From Paenibacillaceae bacterium (GTDB lineage: Bacteria > Bacillota > Bacilli > Paenibacillales > NBRC-103111): 64,000 nucleotides of DNA. Both the position numbers and the translations under genes were made by a program. The DNA lies in the NCBI GenBank assembly GCA_029256185.1, contig JAQSYI010000006.1:124001-188000 (forward strand). The letters are read 5' to 3'. Of this stretch, positions 12,239 through 22,800 are shown piece by piece. Numbering within the stretch: position 1 is the stretch's first letter; each line of letters begins with the position of its first letter. The notes below the pieces were generated by a model. The model was not told the DNA's origin and made no database searches. It saw only the letters and a list, made by a program, of their open reading frames with translations.

Positions 12239-12276
12239 AAAACCCGCCGCAGGCGTAGAGCCCGCGGCGGGTTTTT
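12239..12276 (+). terminator. Rho-independent terminator of thrC
   Basis: The GC-rich arms CCCGCCGC and GCGGCGGG are followed by a T-run. This also marks the point after which base composition turns AT-rich. Confidence 0.9.
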
Positions 12277-12548
12277 GTGACCGCTTCAGAATGTTTAAGT
12301 TCGATATAACGGAAATTTTTGACCTTATCAAGCGATATTTAAAACCAAATTTTCAAGTCTGGTTTGACGCAATGCTAGTGATATAAATGTGATTCATTAA
12401 GACTTTTTTTGCCGCGCAACCGCAACAGCAAAGTCCATGGAGTTCTTTGGCTCTTTCGGTAACATATACCCGAATCGTGTGTATTGATAGAACCTGCATC
12501 TCACTTTACAGTGGAACTAATCTGACAAGTGGATGGAGGAATACAACA
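12277..12548. other. Left border of the AT-rich polysaccharide locus
   Basis: There is no gene in these 272 bases. They include a half-copy of the GGAAA palindrome family (ATAACGGAAATTTTT near 12306-12320) and the first copy of the locus dyad at 12464-12484. Composition is clearly more AT-rich than the preceding thrC gene. Confidence 0.5.
12464..12484. promoter_or_regulatory. Locus dyad, copy 1 (ATATACC-N7-TGTGTAT)
   Basis: This is an imperfect inverted repeat located 64 bases before the first permease start. Related copies precede the binding-protein gene and the second permease gene. It is the likely operator of the locus regulator, or a shared promoter element. Confidence 0.5.
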
Positions 12549-13421
12549 ATGAGAGCTTCACCTGGTGAGAAAATATTTAATGCTTTGAATTATTTGCTGC
12601 TGTCGATAATTGGGATCAGTTGTGTGATACCCTTGATCCATCTGCTCGCATTATCATTTAGTGATCAGCCAGCCGTCATTTCAGGAAAAGTTGGCTTATG
12701 GCCCGTGGGTTGGAATTTGGAATCGTACAACTTGTTATTCAAAGGGACGCAAGTTTTTCCGGCGTTTGCCAACAGCGTCAAGATTATGGTCTTTGGGACC
12801 TTATTCAGCATTGGGTTTACGATTTTGGCGGCGTACCCGTTGTCCAAACGTTATTTCTTTGGGAAAAAGACGTTCACGATGATGCTGATTTTTACCATGC
12901 TATTCAGTGCGGGCTTAATTCCCGGCTACTTATTGATTAAGAATTTGGGTATGGTGAATACGTATTGGGCGCTTTGGCTGCCGGCGCTTGTAAGTGTTTA
13001 TAATACGTTGGTTTTGAAAACATTCTTTGAGAATATTCCCTCAGAGCTCGATGAAGCAGCCAGAATGGATGGCTGTAACGAATGGTGGCTCATCGGACGC
13101 ATTTATTTGCCGCTCGCGGTGCCTGCAATCGCGACATTGATCTTGTTCTATGCGGTCGGCTATTGGAACATGTTCCAAAATGTTCTGATCTACATTAACT
13201 CACCGGCGAAACAAAACTTAACGGTTATCGTCCAACAAATGATTATGAACAGCATGGTGCAAGTGGATCAATATCTGCGACCGGAAGAAGCGATTCAAAT
13301 TACGCCGGAATCCGTCAAATCATCGGGTGTCATCGTGATGATTCTACCTATGCTGATTGTGTATCCTTTTGTCCAGAAGCATTTTACGAAGGGAGTTATG
13401 ATTGGCTCGGTAAAAGGGTGA
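12549..13421 (+). CDS. Sugar ABC transporter permease, LplC/YtcP type
   Basis: This 290-residue protein has six predicted membrane helices, beginning with LLLSIIGISCVIPLIHLLALSF. The cytoplasmic EAA loop, EAARMDGCNEWWLIGRIYLPLAVP, is the site that contacts the ATPase. The C-terminal PFVQKHFTKGVMIGSVKG is the usual tail of LplC-type permeases. ATG at 12549 is chosen because GGAGG lies nine bases upstream; the upstream in-frame extension has no ribosome binding site. It pairs with the permease at 17788-18705 and the binding protein at 13596-15242. Unusually, the three are separated by the sensor gene. No ATPase is encoded in the locus, so a shared MsmX-type ATPase is expected. The substrate is inferred to be unsaturated oligosaccharides released by the PL8 lyase. 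Confidence 0.9.
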   Translation: MRASPGEKIFNALNYLLLSIIGISCVIPLIHLLALSFSDQPAVISGKVGLWPVGWNLESYNLLFKGTQVFPAFANSVKIMVFGTLFSIGFTILAAYPLSKRYFFGKKTFTMMLIFTMLFSAGLIPGYLLIKNLGMVNTYWALWLPALVSVYNTLVLKTFFENIPSELDEAARMDGCNEWWLIGRIYLPLAVPAIATLILFYAVGYWNMFQNVLIYINSPAKQNLTVIVQQMIMNSMVQVDQYLRPEEAIQITPESVKSSGVIVMILPMLIVYPFVQKHFTKGVMIGSVKG

Positions 13422-13473
13422 TGAGCCCGATTTGGGCATATTGATGAAAAAGGTATATCCCCTAAAAAGATGG

Positions 13474-13495
13474 ATATACAGAGATTCTTGTATAT
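13474..13495. promoter_or_regulatory. Locus dyad, copy 2 (ATATACA-N8-TGTATAT)
   Basis: This is a perfect 7-bp inverted repeat about 100 bases upstream of the solute-binding protein start. It is followed by TGCTGAAGGG, close to the GAGAAGGGG that follows copy 3. Confidence 0.55.
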
Positions 13496-13595
13496 TGCTG
13501 AAGGGATAGCGGCAGGTCTACATTGAGGTCAGGCGAACCCCATCGGTGAATCCGCTGATGTAGACAGGTCGTACATTCTTGAGGAGGTCTATCCA

Positions 13596-15242
13596 ATGAA
13601 GAAGAGATTACTCGTTGTATCCGCGGCAGTAATTGCTTTAACATCTATCAGTTTCCTTGCAGCATGCGGCAAGGAAGAGGATAACAATGCAACGACAGGC
13701 CCGCAGGCTTCGAATGCTCCTGAAAAGAGAGGCAAGATTACCACCACCATTTATGATCGCGGGAACATGGTTCCGGAAGAAGGGACGCTGGATAAAAACC
13801 GCTGGACAGAGTGGATTAATAAGAACAGCCCTGTGGATGTCATTTTCGTTCCTATCCCTCGTACGAAACCGGAGGATAAGCTGAATGTGATGTTTGCTTC
13901 CGGTGAAGCTCCTGATTTAATTCAGGAATACGATGGGAAGAACCGTAGTTCTTGGTATGAATCCAAGCAATTGATGCCTTTGGATGACTTAATTGCGAAG
14001 CATAGCGTTGAGTTTAAAGCGTTGCTGGAAAGAAATCCCCTTCTCAGGAAATTCGGCACGCGTTCGGACGGCAAGCTGTATGATATCGCGGCTCTTGGCA
14101 AGCTAGAAGTGAACTGGGTTTATTTAGTTCGTACGGACTGGCTGAAGAAGCTGGGTCTGGAGGTTCCGAAGACGACGGATGAGTTGTTTGCTGCTGCGAA
14201 AGCTATGACAGAGAAGGATCCTGACGGCAATGGTAAGAACGATACCTATGGTATGACACTAGGCGGCGGCTATAACCAAAGAATTATTGAGTTCATGTTC
14301 GGTGTACCGGTGTTCTCCAATTACAACATGAAAGATGGCAACCTGCAATATTCTTGGGAGAATCAGCAAGCTGCCTTAGCGTTTAAGAAGAAGCTGTTCC
14401 AAGAGAATGTGATTGATAAAGATTTCGCTGCGGATACGACTGGGGATAATGCGAAACGTGATTTCTTGAACGGTAAGCTTGGCTTCTATGCAGGCGGGAT
14501 GCCGTCTGCAATCGAGATGGAAACATTGTTGAAAAATGATCCCAATGCAGTAGCAACGCCAATCATTCTGCCGAAAAGCCAATTCGGTCAATTCAGTCCT
14601 CCGCTCACATCCCCAGTACAAAATGTCGCTGTTGTGAATGCGAAGGCGAAAGATCCGGTCGCGGTCATTAAATATCTGGATTTCATGACGAGAGAAAGCT
14701 CGCTGAAAGCTTTGAAATGGGGCATTGAAGGGGAGCATTACAAGCTGGATGCAAAGGGTTGTCCGCAGGTCATCGACCCTGTCAAAAACAAGAAAGAACG
14801 CAGCTATGCCGGCGATTATGGCATGATGATGTCAAATCTTCCTGGAATGCCGGTTTGCGATACGCGAGTAGATGCTCTCAGCGACAGCGTGCCTGCACAG
14901 AAAGAACTTAAGCGTATTCTTTTAGAAGCACGCAAGATTTATCTTACTCCTGATCGCCCGATATCCGGCTTCTTCCTTGATGTACCTTCCATTCCCAAGG
15001 ATTTGGATATGATCGTACAAAGCGTACCGAACATTCAAACTGCCGCTTCCAAAACGGGTACGCCTGATGAATACGTAAAAGCGATCGTAACACAAGGTAT
15101 CTCTGCGGAGCAAGCGATTAAAACATCCCAGGATATTTGGAATAAAGCAGGTGGAACGAAGGTTGATGAATGGTTCCAAAATTGGTATAAATCGAATAAG
15201 GAGAAAGCCATTATGGTTACAGATATTTATACCTTAAAATAA
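13596..15242 (+). CDS. Extracellular sugar-binding lipoprotein, LplA type
   Basis: This is a 548-residue family 1 solute-binding protein. Its signal peptide ends in the lipobox FLAAC (cysteine near residue 24), so it is anchored on the outer face of the membrane. The size and the segment VDVIFVPIPRTKPEDKLNVM followed by a GEAPDL motif are typical of large LplA-like oligosaccharide receptors in Paenibacillus. Start ATG 13596 is preceded by GAGGAGG. It belongs to the surrounding permease pair. A strong terminator follows, so the gene forms its own transcription unit, probably made in excess over the permeases. The bound ligand is inferred from neighbours only. Confidence 0.9.
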   Translation: MKKRLLVVSAAVIALTSISFLAACGKEEDNNATTGPQASNAPEKRGKITTTIYDRGNMVPEEGTLDKNRWTEWINKNSPVDVIFVPIPRTKPEDKLNVMFASGEAPDLIQEYDGKNRSSWYESKQLMPLDDLIAKHSVEFKALLERNPLLRKFGTRSDGKLYDIAALGKLEVNWVYLVRTDWLKKLGLEVPKTTDELFAAAKAMTEKDPDGNGKNDTYGMTLGGGYNQRIIEFMFGVPVFSNYNMKDGNLQYSWENQQAALAFKKKLFQENVIDKDFAADTTGDNAKRDFLNGKLGFYAGGMPSAIEMETLLKNDPNAVATPIILPKSQFGQFSPPLTSPVQNVAVVNAKAKDPVAVIKYLDFMTRESSLKALKWGIEGEHYKLDAKGCPQVIDPVKNKKERSYAGDYGMMMSNLPGMPVCDTRVDALSDSVPAQKELKRILLEARKIYLTPDRPISGFFLDVPSIPKDLDMIVQSVPNIQTAASKTGTPDEYVKAIVTQGISAEQAIKTSQDIWNKAGGTKVDEWFQNWYKSNKEKAIMVTDIYTLK

Positions 15243-15257
15243 TCGTATTTCCTTATG

Positions 15258-15294
15258 GGTCGGACGGAGAGAATATCTCTGATCCGACCTTTTT
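15258..15294 (+). terminator. Terminator after the binding-protein gene
   Basis: Inverted arms GGTCGGA and TCCGACC are followed by TTTTT. Its position rules out an early in-frame start for the next gene at 15255. Confidence 0.85.
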
Positions 15295-15401
15295 CAGTGG
15301 CCGCAAGAAAATTGTATATCGCTGAAAATAGTGTATTTGCAAGTCAACCCGATCAGGTTACAATGAACTCTAACGGCCTTACATCAAAGGGGTTTTATGA
15401 C

Positions 15402-17633
15402 ATGAAGCATAATAAAAACTGGTTTCATCGGCTCCTCATTTCGTACATTCCAGTGTTCGTCGTCATCGTGTTCCTGTTGTCTGTCATCTTCTTCGTGTTT
15501 ACCAATTATATGACGCAAAGCCAATCGAAGAAGGCCAATGACATATTTATGGAGCAGGCGCTTGGCAATTTCGATCGTACACTTAAGCAAATCGATCAGG
15601 GTATATTGCGAGAACTCAATTATAACGAGGGGTTGAATGGTTTTTATTTTGCTGCTGAAGGAGACCGGTACAATGGTTTAGCGCTTCCGGTCTCTAGGTT
15701 GGAACAGTTCGTTTCCGGTTATCCGGAAATTGATTCTGCCTATTTGTATCGGAATAGCGACGGAAAAGTATTGAGCAGAAATCTCATCGTTCCGTCTGAG
15801 CTGTTCGGAGATGCTGAATTTATACAACATATAATTAAAAGTGGAGGCACCGATAAATGGCAGCCCGTTCGCAACTATTCGGAATATAACGGACATAAGC
15901 CTCGACGCGTTATCAGTATGGTTCGCAAAGCTCCTATTCTTTATGGAGATAAAGGATTTATTGTCATCAATGTAAGTGTGGATTATATAGCGAAAATGAT
16001 TGATTCCATGGCGTACTCGCACTACAGCTATATTCAAGTGCTGGATGCCAACAATTATGCGATCAATCAAACAGGCAAAGCGACGGAGGCTTCCACTTCA
16101 CTTCAGTCGGGAGTTATGAAATCGGCCTATTCCGGCTGGGTTATGCAGATTGGACTAAAGGATGGCGGACTTACTTACTTGTTCTCGAGTTTAACGATTC
16201 TTTGGATCGTGATCACGGTAGTGATGTTAGGCATTGGAATATGGTGGATCATCCATGTCTCGAAGAACAATTACCGCCCCGTTGAATCCATATTGCGACA
16301 AGTGCGTACCGGAGCTTTCCAGAAGGGTTCCGATAAGCAGGCGCAAGGGCATGATGAGTTTCATTTTATCCAAAATGCCATAACGGAGCTCATCGATCAA
16401 TGGAATGAGTTTCAGCAGAAGCATAGACAAGACTTGGTTTATCGGAAGCAAGTCCTGTTCACGGATTTACTTCAAGGGCGCAAAATATTCTCACCAGAGG
16501 CTTGGCAGGAGCAGCTTGCGACGTATCGGCTTCCCATTCAGTACACGGCGCTTCAGATGGCGGTGATTGAAATTGACAAATCGCAGCAGTTTTGTGAGAT
16601 TTACAATCATCGGGATCAGACCTTGTTGAAGTTTGCCCTAAAGAGTGTGACGGGCGAAATGGCTGAAAAGCACGGGCTGGCTGCTTGGGGAGAATGGATT
16701 GATAACGATCGGCTTGGTGTACTCTTGTTTCTAAAGGAACAATTGGATGAACAAGGGACTAAAGCTGTGTTGGAAGAAATGCACCAATGGGTGAACGAGT
16801 ATTTGCGGTTTACCGTGACAACGGGATTAAGCTCACCGGCAGGTCAGTTGGAAGACATTCCACTCGCTTATGATGAGGCTGTCACTTCGTTAAAATATAA
16901 GACTGTTCTCGGACTAGGCCGTGTTATTTATTTCCTGGAAATAAAACCGAAGATGGATAGCGATGTTTATCATCGTCTTCAGCTTGTTCGCGGAATCGTC
17001 ATTATGTTCAAGCAGGGAAATGAAGAGTGGCGCATGGCCTTTCATAATCTGATTGGCAATTTACGCGACGAACATGCGGTAAAGGATGATATCGTCATCA
17101 CGATGGAATACTTCAACTATCAACTGAATCATGCGATGAAGGAATTGAATGCGATCTATACTGCACATTGGGAATCGCAAGCGTATCCGGCCTTGTTGAC
17201 TTTTTTGGATCATTATGAGCTGCTGGACGAGCTGGCAGATCAATACCTGAAGCTGCTGGATGAAGAATACAGCAACATTACGGCCATTCATGACAGCAGT
17301 TCAAATCGCTCGGTCATTCGGCAAATTCAGAAATTTATTGATGAGCATCTCGTTAATCCGGATTTATCGCTGAATATGATCGGAGAAGCCTTTGATATGA
17401 ATGACAAGCAAATCAGCCAATTAATAAAGCAGGAGCTGGGCGAAAAATTCGTTGATTACTTGGCGCGTTTGCGGATCCAACGCGCAAAGCGGTTGTTAGA
17501 AGAAACGGACGAATCGATCCAATCCATTTCGCTCAAGGTCGGGTATGTCCACTCATTGTCTTTCATTCGGATGTTCAAAAAGATGATGCAGATGACGCCT
17601 GGTGACTATCGTAAGCTGCATCGCACATCGTAA
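15402..17633 (+). CDS. Transmembrane AraC family regulator (YesS-like)
   Basis: This is a 743-residue one-component membrane sensor. It has a short cytoplasmic N-terminus, a first membrane helix (about 13-35), an extracellular sensing domain of about 250 residues, a second membrane helix (about 270-293, LTILWIVITVVMLGIGIWW), a linker domain and a C-terminal double helix-turn-helix. The latter contains LSLNMIGEAFDMNDKQISQLIK and SIQSISLKVGYVHSLSFIRM and ends in MTPGDYRKL. ATG at 15402 with AAGGGG nine bases upstream is chosen, because longer starts overlap the preceding terminator. Such proteins sense extracellular saccharides and activate adjacent transport and hydrolase genes. It probably controls this locus, with the repeated ATATAC-N7-TGTRTAT dyad as a candidate target. 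Confidence 0.9.
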   Translation: MKHNKNWFHRLLISYIPVFVVIVFLLSVIFFVFTNYMTQSQSKKANDIFMEQALGNFDRTLKQIDQGILRELNYNEGLNGFYFAAEGDRYNGLALPVSRLEQFVSGYPEIDSAYLYRNSDGKVLSRNLIVPSELFGDAEFIQHIIKSGGTDKWQPVRNYSEYNGHKPRRVISMVRKAPILYGDKGFIVINVSVDYIAKMIDSMAYSHYSYIQVLDANNYAINQTGKATEASTSLQSGVMKSAYSGWVMQIGLKDGGLTYLFSSLTILWIVITVVMLGIGIWWIIHVSKNNYRPVESILRQVRTGAFQKGSDKQAQGHDEFHFIQNAITELIDQWNEFQQKHRQDLVYRKQVLFTDLLQGRKIFSPEAWQEQLATYRLPIQYTALQMAVIEIDKSQQFCEIYNHRDQTLLKFALKSVTGEMAEKHGLAAWGEWIDNDRLGVLLFLKEQLDEQGTKAVLEEMHQWVNEYLRFTVTTGLSSPAGQLEDIPLAYDEAVTSLKYKTVLGLGRVIYFLEIKPKMDSDVYHRLQLVRGIVIMFKQGNEEWRMAFHNLIGNLRDEHAVKDDIVITMEYFNYQLNHAMKELNAIYTAHWESQAYPALLTFLDHYELLDELADQYLKLLDEEYSNITAIHDSSSNRSVIRQIQKFIDEHLVNPDLSLNMIGEAFDMNDKQISQLIKQELGEKFVDYLARLRIQRAKRLLEETDESIQSISLKVGYVHSLSFIRMFKKMMQMTPGDYRKLHRTS

Positions 17634-17640
17634 AGCCGGA

Positions 17641-17672
17641 AGCATTCGCCTGATTAGGGCGGATGCTTTTTT
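17641..17672 (+). terminator. Terminator after the sensor gene
   Basis: Inverted arms AGCATTCGCC and GGCGGATGCT (one mismatch) are followed by a run of six T. Confidence 0.85.
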
Positions 17673-17691
17673 GGCTTTGTGAATAGGTTGC

Positions 17692-17712
17692 ATATACTGG
17701 ATTCTTGTGTAT
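17692..17712. promoter_or_regulatory. Locus dyad, copy 3 (ATATACT-N7-TGTGTAT)
   Basis: It lies 75 bases before the second permease gene and just after the terminator of the sensor gene, so it is placed to control the permease-GH88-PL8-GH78 unit. It shares GATTCTTGT and TATTG with copy 2. Confidence 0.55.
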
Positions 17713-17787
17713 TGAGAAGGGGCAGTCTGCCGCGTACAGTAATGGTATTGACTGAGAAACGATGTGCAACTGAGAGGAGTAAAAAGT

Positions 17788-18705
17788 ATGAAATCAACTG
17801 TTATGTATTCCAGAAAAAAATATTGGGTACTAAACGCCCCCCTTCTGGTCATGTTTATCCCTGTTCTGATTTATTTTATTATTTTCAAATATGTGCCGAT
17901 TGGCGGTTTGGTCATTGCCTTCAAAAGTTATAATTTCACAGACGGCATATGGGGCAGTCCTTGGACGGGATTAGCGAATTTCAAATTGATGTTCAACAAT
18001 CCTAGCATGTTCAAAATCATCAGAAATACGTTTCTGATCAGTACGCTAAGTATCTTCATCGGATTTCCGTTCCCGATTATTTTGGCTATCCTGCTCAATG
18101 AGGTAAGAAAATCATTTTTCAAGAAAACGATTCAGACGCTTGTCTACTTTCCGCATTTTTTAAACTGGGTTATTATCGGATCCTTTGTTGTCCTTATCTT
18201 CGCGCAAGAGCATGGGGTTATGGCATCGATAAGCAAAGCCATTACGGGCGAAAGTTATCCTTTTCTCTATGATAAGGGTACTTGGCTGGCAATTTTTTTA
18301 GGGTCCGGGATATGGAAGGAGGCAGGCTTCTCCGCCATTATTTATTTAGCTGCGCTGAGTTCGATCGACCCGAGCTTATATGAAGCGGCTAGTATTGATG
18401 GTGCCAATAAGTGGAAACAAATGTGGAATATTACACTGCCGGGGATCGCACCTGTGATCGCGCTAATGTTTATTCTTTCCATGGACCGCGTGATGAATGT
18501 AGGATTTGATCAAATCTATGTACTAGGTAATCCGGTCGTCTCGGATCTTGCGAATGTCATTAGTGTATGGAGTTATAATGTGGGTCTGCGCAACGCGCAA
18601 TTCAGCTTGTCGACGGCAGTGGGTCTTTTTGAATCCTTGGTTGGGTTGATTTTGGTTCTGATTGCTAACGGGGTTGCCCGCAGGTTCGGCCAAAGCATGT
18701 GGTAA
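17788..18705 (+). CDS. Sugar ABC transporter permease, LplB/YteP type
   Basis: This 305-residue membrane protein has the N-terminal LplB signature (APLLVMFIPVLIYFIIFKYVPIGG) and the EAA loop EAASIDGANKWKQMWNITLPG. The ATG at 17788 follows GAGAGGAG by eight bases; a GTG eight codons upstream overlaps this site. It heads an apparent four-gene run: the GH88 start is 12 bases after its stop, then PL8, then GH78. It would form the membrane channel with the LplC-type permease encoded 5 kb upstream. The substrate is inferred to be PL8-derived oligosaccharides. Confidence 0.9.
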   Translation: MKSTVMYSRKKYWVLNAPLLVMFIPVLIYFIIFKYVPIGGLVIAFKSYNFTDGIWGSPWTGLANFKLMFNNPSMFKIIRNTFLISTLSIFIGFPFPIILAILLNEVRKSFFKKTIQTLVYFPHFLNWVIIGSFVVLIFAQEHGVMASISKAITGESYPFLYDKGTWLAIFLGSGIWKEAGFSAIIYLAALSSIDPSLYEAASIDGANKWKQMWNITLPGIAPVIALMFILSMDRVMNVGFDQIYVLGNPVVSDLANVISVWSYNVGLRNAQFSLSTAVGLFESLVGLILVLIANGVARRFGQSMW

Positions 18706-18717
18706 GGGAGAATTACG

Positions 18718-19833
18718 ATGACAAGAGAACAGTGGATAGCTAATGCTTGGAATCAGGGTGTCCGTAAAGTGAAGAATACAAGTCTCCGACTAGGTGCGGA
18801 TTTCCCGCATGGTTCAAATGAGGGACAATTTCAATTGACCGGTCCGCATTACTGGACAGCAGGCTTCTGGCCTGGGTTGTTATGGCTTATTTATCAAGAT
18901 CGTCATGATGAACAACTAAGACAGCTCGCAGTGAGCTGTGAAGAGAAGATGGATGCGGTGCTTGAGAATTATGAACGCTTAGATCATGATATGGGCTTCA
19001 TGTGGACGCTAACTTCAGTAGCGAATTGGTACCTGACACGAAATGAGCGGTCCAAAAGCCGGGCGCTTAAAGCTGCTAGCCATTTGGCGGGTCGATTCAA
19101 TATGAAGGGAAGCTTCATTCGTGCCTGGAACCATCCTGAGCGAATTGGATGGACGATCATTGATTGCATGATGAATTTGCCTTTACTGTACTGGGCGTCA
19201 CAACAAACAGGTGACCCTCGCTTTAAGCATATTGCAGAGGCACATGCAACAATGGCTGCAAAGCAGTTTATCCGTGCGGATGGTTCCGCTTACCATGTTG
19301 TTTGCTTCGATCCGGAAACAGGTGAACGAGTCGGAGCTCTTGGCGGCCAAGGATACGCAGAAGAGTCGGCCTGGTCGCGTGGCTCGGCCTGGGCGATCTA
19401 TGGCTTAGCGCTCAGCTATCGCCATACCGGCCGAGCTGATTTCTTGGCAGCAGCGGAGCGAGCTGCCCGTTTCTTTACGTCACACCTACCTGCGGACAAG
19501 GTGCCGTATTGGGACTTCCGCCTGCCTTCCTTCGAGACGGCACCGCGAGACTCGAGCGCTGCTGCGATTGCGACGTGCGGACTTCTAGAGCTGGCTGCGG
19601 CAAGCACAGGCAACCAGGCAGTCCTATACAAGGAACAAGCCTGTGCGATCTTGCAATCGCTGGCAAACGACTATCAAGGGGGTGATACAGAAGAGGCCAT
19701 TCTCATTGGGGGCACAGGCAACCTCCCGAGCAATCAGAACATCAATAAATCGCTCATTTATGGTGATTATTTCTACCTAGAGGCTTTGTCCAAGCTGCAA
19801 GGCTATCCGTCTTTTTGGAATTCGAGCGTATAG
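18718..19833 (+). CDS. Unsaturated glucuronyl hydrolase, GH88
   Basis: This is a 371-residue (alpha/alpha)6 barrel enzyme close in length to the characterised UGL of Bacillus sp. GL1 (377 residues, from memory). It removes the 4,5-unsaturated uronic acid left at the non-reducing end by polysaccharide lyases. The two catalytic aspartates of that enzyme, D88 and D149, correspond to D91 in LDHDMGFMW and D149 in GWTIIDCMMN. GH105 rhamnogalacturonyl hydrolases are the main alternative, but the HDMGFMW and IIDCMMNLP context favours GH88. There is no signal peptide, so it acts in the cytoplasm after import. It is 12 bases after the permease and 27 bases before the PL8 lyase. Base composition matches the AT-rich locus. 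Confidence 0.92.
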   Translation: MTREQWIANAWNQGVRKVKNTSLRLGADFPHGSNEGQFQLTGPHYWTAGFWPGLLWLIYQDRHDEQLRQLAVSCEEKMDAVLENYERLDHDMGFMWTLTSVANWYLTRNERSKSRALKAASHLAGRFNMKGSFIRAWNHPERIGWTIIDCMMNLPLLYWASQQTGDPRFKHIAEAHATMAAKQFIRADGSAYHVVCFDPETGERVGALGGQGYAEESAWSRGSAWAIYGLALSYRHTGRADFLAAAERAARFFTSHLPADKVPYWDFRLPSFETAPRDSSAAAIATCGLLELAAASTGNQAVLYKEQACAILQSLANDYQGGDTEEAILIGGTGNLPSNQNINKSLIYGDYFYLEALSKLQGYPSFWNSSV

Positions 19834-19860
19834 ACCATTTGCCTATGGAAGGGGTTATTT

Positions 19861-22800
19861 ATGTTAACAGTAAAGGGCCTATTATGGAAAGCATTTGTTT
19901 TGTTGCTGGCTCTGGTAGTCCATGTGGCGATATTGCCAATCCAACCTGCCTATGCGGCAGACGAGTACGACACGTTGCGAGCGAAAATTTATGATTTTAC
20001 AACCGGTGGACCTACGTATGATCCGAATGATCCGGACATCAGCGTCAAGATTGCCAATATTACGACTGCCGCTCAAAATTTCTGGGATTGGATGGAGAAG
20101 AGTCCAGGAAGAACTTATCTGTGGAGTGTCTTGTCCAGTACGACAGAATCGGAGCATGTATCCCAAAGCTACCAGAGGCTGGAGGCGATGACGCTTGCTT
20201 ATGTGACAAGAGGATCAGCCTTGTACCATAACTCAGCTATACTAGCGGATATTATTAGTGCCATGGATTGGATGTATACGAACAGATATAATACCAGCAT
20301 TCCAAAAAGAGGCTATGACAATTGGTTTGACTGGCAGGTCACTTCGCCGCTTGTCATCAATAACATTACAATTTGGCTATATGATCAGTTAACACCAACG
20401 CAAATCAGCAATTGGCATGCTGTCATTGATCATCAAGCGCTCGCCTGGGGAAGCGGATTAACGGGAGCCAACCGCGTATGGGCATGTAACATCAAAATTA
20501 CAAGCGGTATTATTGTGAAGAACAATGCCAAAATCATAGAGGGCAGGGATCAACTGAGTCCGGTATTTGATTTTGTGACTTCCGGTGAAGGGATGTACAG
20601 CGATGGTTCCTTCCTGCAGCATACCGCATTCATTCCCTATAACGGCGGATATGGCATAAGCTTGCTTGATAATTTGACCAAGGTAATGTATGTGATTTCA
20701 GGATCTTCCTGGGATATTATGGATCCGGATGTGAACAACATTTATCAATGGATTTATCAGGCCTTTGAACCGTTATTTTATAATAATTCCATGTTGGATA
20801 TGGTCAGAGGAAGAGGGATTTCGCAATTTTCCAGTGATGATAAAGGACTAACCTCCATGGGATCGCTTGGCGCATCGGTGGCACGAATGGCGTTCTCCGC
20901 TCCTTCCGCCAGTGATCGGGCAGCCTATAAATCGATGGTCAAAAAATGGATGCTGGAGGCCACCTCTCCTATCAAGTATGCCAATCTGAATATGATCAGT
21001 TCCATCGTGCAAACCAAACAAATCATGAGCGATGCATCTGTCATCCTGAGAGCGCCGCTGGTCATGAATAAACAATATCCGAATATGGCTAGAGCCGTAC
21101 ACCATAGAACTGGATTTGTTTTTGGCATCAGCATGTCTTCCAACCGCATCGGGAATTTTGAACTCATCAATCAACAAAATTTAAAGGGATGGCATACGGG
21201 GGATGGGATGACGTATCTTCTGGATTCCGATTTGAGCCAGTTTAAGGATTCCTTCTGGCCAACGGTCAACAGCTACCGTATGCCCGGCACGACGGTGAAT
21301 CGGAACACAACAGTAGCGGCGAATGCCAAAAATCCGAATAGCTGGGTTGGCGGCACAGAAATTTCAGGCTTGTTCGGCGCTACAGGTATGCAGTATACGG
21401 CCAATGGCTACAATCTTACCGCGAAGAAATCGTGGTTTATGTTTGATGATGAAATCGTGAGTTTGGGCGCAGGCATAACGTCTACGGACAATAAGGTTGT
21501 GGAAACCATCATTGATAATCGCAAGCTGAACAGCAGCGGCAACAATGCGCTTAAGGTGAACGGCGCCGCAAAATCAACAACACTGGGTTGGAGCGAGACC
21601 ATGACCGGAGTGAACCGGATTCATCTGACCGGGAATGTGGCAGGTTCGGACGTCGGTTACTATTTCCCTTCCGCAAGTACGATCAATGGATTGCGTGAAT
21701 CGCGTACAGACCAGTGGTCGAGTATCGATCAATACTATACAGGAACCGATTACACGACGAGCTATACTCGAAACTACATGAATTTGTGGTTCGATCATGG
21801 CACGAATCCGATCAACGGCAGCTACGCTTATGTGCTGCTGCCAGGCATGTCCAGCGGGCAGGTAGATACGTATGCTGCAAATCCGGATATTACGGTGGTT
21901 GAGAATTCGGCCGATGCACATGCTGTAAAGGAAAATGCACTCGGCATCCTAGCGGTTAACTACTGGAATGATACTACAAAAACCGTTAGTGGTGTCACCA
22001 GTAACAAAAAAGCTTCCGTTATGGTCCGTACAACCGAGAATGGAACGGAGGTTTCCGTTTCCGACCCTACGCTCTCGAATACGGGCACCATTCAGCTCAC
22101 GCTTACGCAAAATCTGGGGCCGGTGGTTTATAAGGATTCGCGGATTACAACGAGCACGAGCGGTGGTACGACTACGCTCACTGTGAATGTGAATGGTGCC
22201 GGCGGCAAGAGCATCAAGGCTTATTTTGCGACTTCGGGCCCGTTGACCGGCTATACGGTGAACGAGAGTTTTGATGATATGCAGCCTGGCACGTTGACAG
22301 GACAAAACGGCTGGATTCTCAATAACGCCGGTGTGGCTGGGAATACCGTTGTGGTGCAGCCTGATAACACGGACAACACAGCCAAATCGCTCAAAATCAC
22401 GACAGACTCGGCATCCGGAAGCGCGGAAGCGTACCGTCTATTTAACGCTCCTCAAGGCGGCTATATTACAGCGGAAGCGACAGTAACGGCTGATGATGCA
22501 AATTGGAAAAATGCGCTCATTGTTTCAGACAACAGTTTGACGAGTAATAATAATGCCGCTCATCTCGTTATGCAATCGGGAAAAATTTGGGGCTATAACG
22601 GCAGCGCGAAGACCGATGTGTTAACAGGCATCGTAAGTGGCCAGCCCTACCGTTTGAAGGTCGTCATCAATACATCGACCAAAAAATACGACGTGTACGT
22701 CAACGATGCGCTGCTCGCCACGGGTTGGGATTACCGCTACGCGGGCGCGAATGCGCTCAATAAGTTCTCTGTCTCCATCGCAGGCAATGCCAGCTCGATG

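Noticed and set aside
15255..15401. Early in-frame start for the transmembrane AraC regulator of the PL8 locus
   Set aside because: It would start inside the terminator at 15258-15294 and lacks a ribosome binding site; ATG 15402 has AAGGGG at good spacing.
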